A DNA stretch of 12,912 nt from Clostridiales bacterium (lineage in GTDB: Bacteria > Bacillota > Clostridia > Oscillospirales > Acutalibacteraceae): the NCBI GenBank assembly GCA_019418545.1, contig DYBQ01000065.1, forward strand, positions 1-12,912. Reading direction: 5' to 3'. Positions within the stretch are counted from its first letter, which is position 1; the number at the start of each line of letters is the position of its first letter. A program made the translations under genes and the position numbers. Below the pieces are notes generated by a model. The model did no database searches. It was not told the origin of the DNA and saw only the letters and a list, made by a program, of their open reading frames with translations. Below, piece after piece: positions 11,622-12,912 of the stretch.

Positions 11622-12912
11622 CTACTTTTTTAAACTCCGTGTGGCCGGGTTGTCAAGCAGACTGCCATCCTCTGTAAACCGTGAACCATGACAAGGACAG
11701 TCCCAAGTGCGTTCAAAGGAATTCCATTTTAATGCACATCCCAAGTGAGGGCAGCGCTTGGTTGTGGGAGTTAACAGATTGGTAACGGCTTCAAAAGCAT
11801 TGATAGCCAGTTGTGGGCGGAGTATGGTTCTTGACGGAGAGAATACTTCTGCATAGGGGTTTTGTTTTCCCTGAACCAAATCGCACAGTATCATTGCCGA
11901 AATCATAGAAGAGGTCATTCCCCACTTGTTAAACCCGGTGGCAACATATAAATTTTCTGTGCTTGCAGAATAAGCGCCAATATATGGAATACTGTCAAGC
12001 GTCATGCAGTCCTGCGTTGCCCAGTGATATTTTTCGTCTGCATGTGGATAATACTGTTTTACAAAGGCGCGTAATTCATGCCAGCTTCCGCCCTTTTTGC
12101 CAGTGCGATGGCCTCCGCCGCCAACGAGCAGCAAGTTTTGATAATTTCGAAAGGACAATCCATTTCCTTCCCCGTCTATATAGATACCCTTTACATCGGG
12201 TGCATTTTCAAGTGCCAGCACATAGGAGCGATGCTGATACATTTTGAGAAAATAGCTTCCGTGCTTATTCAAAAACGGGAAGTGGGTCGCCACAATAATC
12301 TTTTTTGCGGTGATTTTCCCGTGGTCGGTAATGGCGGTCGTTCCTGTAAGCTCTCTTACTTGCCGTGTGCTCATAAATGTGCAGCCCTTTTGAAATGGCA
12401 GAGATAAATTTTAGCGGATGAAACTGCCCTTGATTTGGAAATTTTATGGCACCCGCCACAGAAAAAGGAAGCGGAAGCTGATTCACAAATTCCCCATGGG
12501 CACCAAGCTTTTCAAGGGCCATAATTTCTTTTTCTATCTTTTGGCGATGGTGAAGGGAATAAACGTATGAGGGTTTCTCCTCAAAATCACAATCGATATG
12601 GCTGCACAAGCTGCGGTAATTTGCAAGAGCTGCTTCGTTGGCGTTCAGATATTGTCTGGCTGTTTCTATATTACATTTATGGATTAGTTTATCGTAAATC
12701 AGTCCATGCTGAGAGGTGATTTTAGCAGTTGTATTTTTAGTTATCCCGCTGCATATGGATTTGGCTTCTGCAAGTACATAGGGGATACCGGATTGATGAA
12801 GCATATATGCACACAAAATGCCAGCCATCCCTCCGCCAATAATGAGAACCTCTGTTTTGATATCCTGTTTCAGGCTTTCAAAGCCAAAACAATTTGCGGT
12901 TTGCTCCCACAC
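11622..12912 (-). pseudogene. FAD-dependent oxidoreductase with C-terminal Rieske domain, frameshifted and cut by the window edge
   Basis: Two overlapping minus-strand frames (12912 to 12265 and 12374 to 11622) together give one continuous protein of about 430 residues. The first carries the FAD/Rossmann motif IIGGGMAG and family segments ITKNTTAKITSQHGLIYDK and AIKFPNQGQFHPLKF. The second continues with VRELTGTT, ATHFPFLNKHGSYF and GGGGHRTG, and ends in a Rieske domain: C-P-H-L-G-C, then C-P-C-H-G-S-R-F, which would bind a 2Fe-2S cluster. The frames join if one base is removed near 12363-12364, restoring EHTQVRELTG. The family (DadA-type oxidase fused to Rieske) oxidises an unknown amine or similar substrate. 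The true start is probably just outside the window, since the first codon is GTG (Val) before WEQT. It is either a recent pseudogene or a sequencing error; all visible motifs are otherwise intact. Confidence 0.85.

Noticed and set aside
12265..12374. Programmed frameshift in the FAD/Rieske gene
   Set aside because: No slippery heptamer, stimulatory hairpin or internal Shine-Dalgarno sequence was evident, so a mutation or sequencing error is simpler.

Overview
The window looks like chromosome of a gut-type member of the Clostridia (Lachnospiraceae/Oscillospiraceae-like). Support comes from the strong AGGAGG-type ribosome binding sites, AT-rich sigma-A style promoters and classic T-tailed terminators. 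The protein families agree: a regulator with HTH ends, an InlB-B-repeat giant surface protein, a GH25/holin lysis pair, a DUF421 (YetF) membrane protein, a DUF6774-like mini-protein and an FAD/Rieske oxidoreductase. A species call is not possible from sequence alone.

Layout, plus strand: the C-terminal end of a probable large serine recombinase (1-192) runs into two tandem 97-bp repeat units, each carrying a rho-independent terminator (188-381). After a gap with one good promoter (546-573) comes a 399-aa regulator with an N-terminal excisionase-type HTH and a C-terminal LuxR-type HTH (774-1973), closed by a terminator. A structured leader with a possible 10-codon uORF precedes the dominant gene (2222-8383). 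It encodes a 2053-aa secreted, membrane-anchored protein with a dockerin-like domain directly after the signal peptide and a cohesin-like domain near the C-terminus. Between them lie InlB B-repeats, an MBG-like domain and a large unassigned amphipathic-beta region. A strong terminator follows. Just behind it is a third, decayed copy of the repeat found after the recombinase, so related repeats flank the regulator plus giant-protein block.

A long, mostly non-coding leader (about 8520-9068) then leads to a two-gene lysis cassette: a GH25 muramidase with two SH3 domains (9069-10079) and a family-4 holin (10094-10537). A run of ten G residues forms the holin ribosome binding site. A bidirectional terminator (10552-10590) separates this from the minus-strand block.

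Minus strand, in transcription order: an FAD-dependent oxidoreductase with a Rieske domain, cut by the window edge and broken by a one-base frameshift near 12363; a DUF421/YetF membrane protein (11526-10840); and a 58-aa GTG-start DUF6774-like protein (10765-10589). These may be co-transcribed.

Interpretation: the recombinase tail, the repeats and the holin/endolysin pair suggest accessory DNA next to a housekeeping-type minus-strand block. The most unusual item is the giant surface protein, which carries both halves of a cohesin-dockerin pair and could self-associate or bind partner proteins. Its neighbour, the dual-HTH regulator, is the natural candidate for controlling it.
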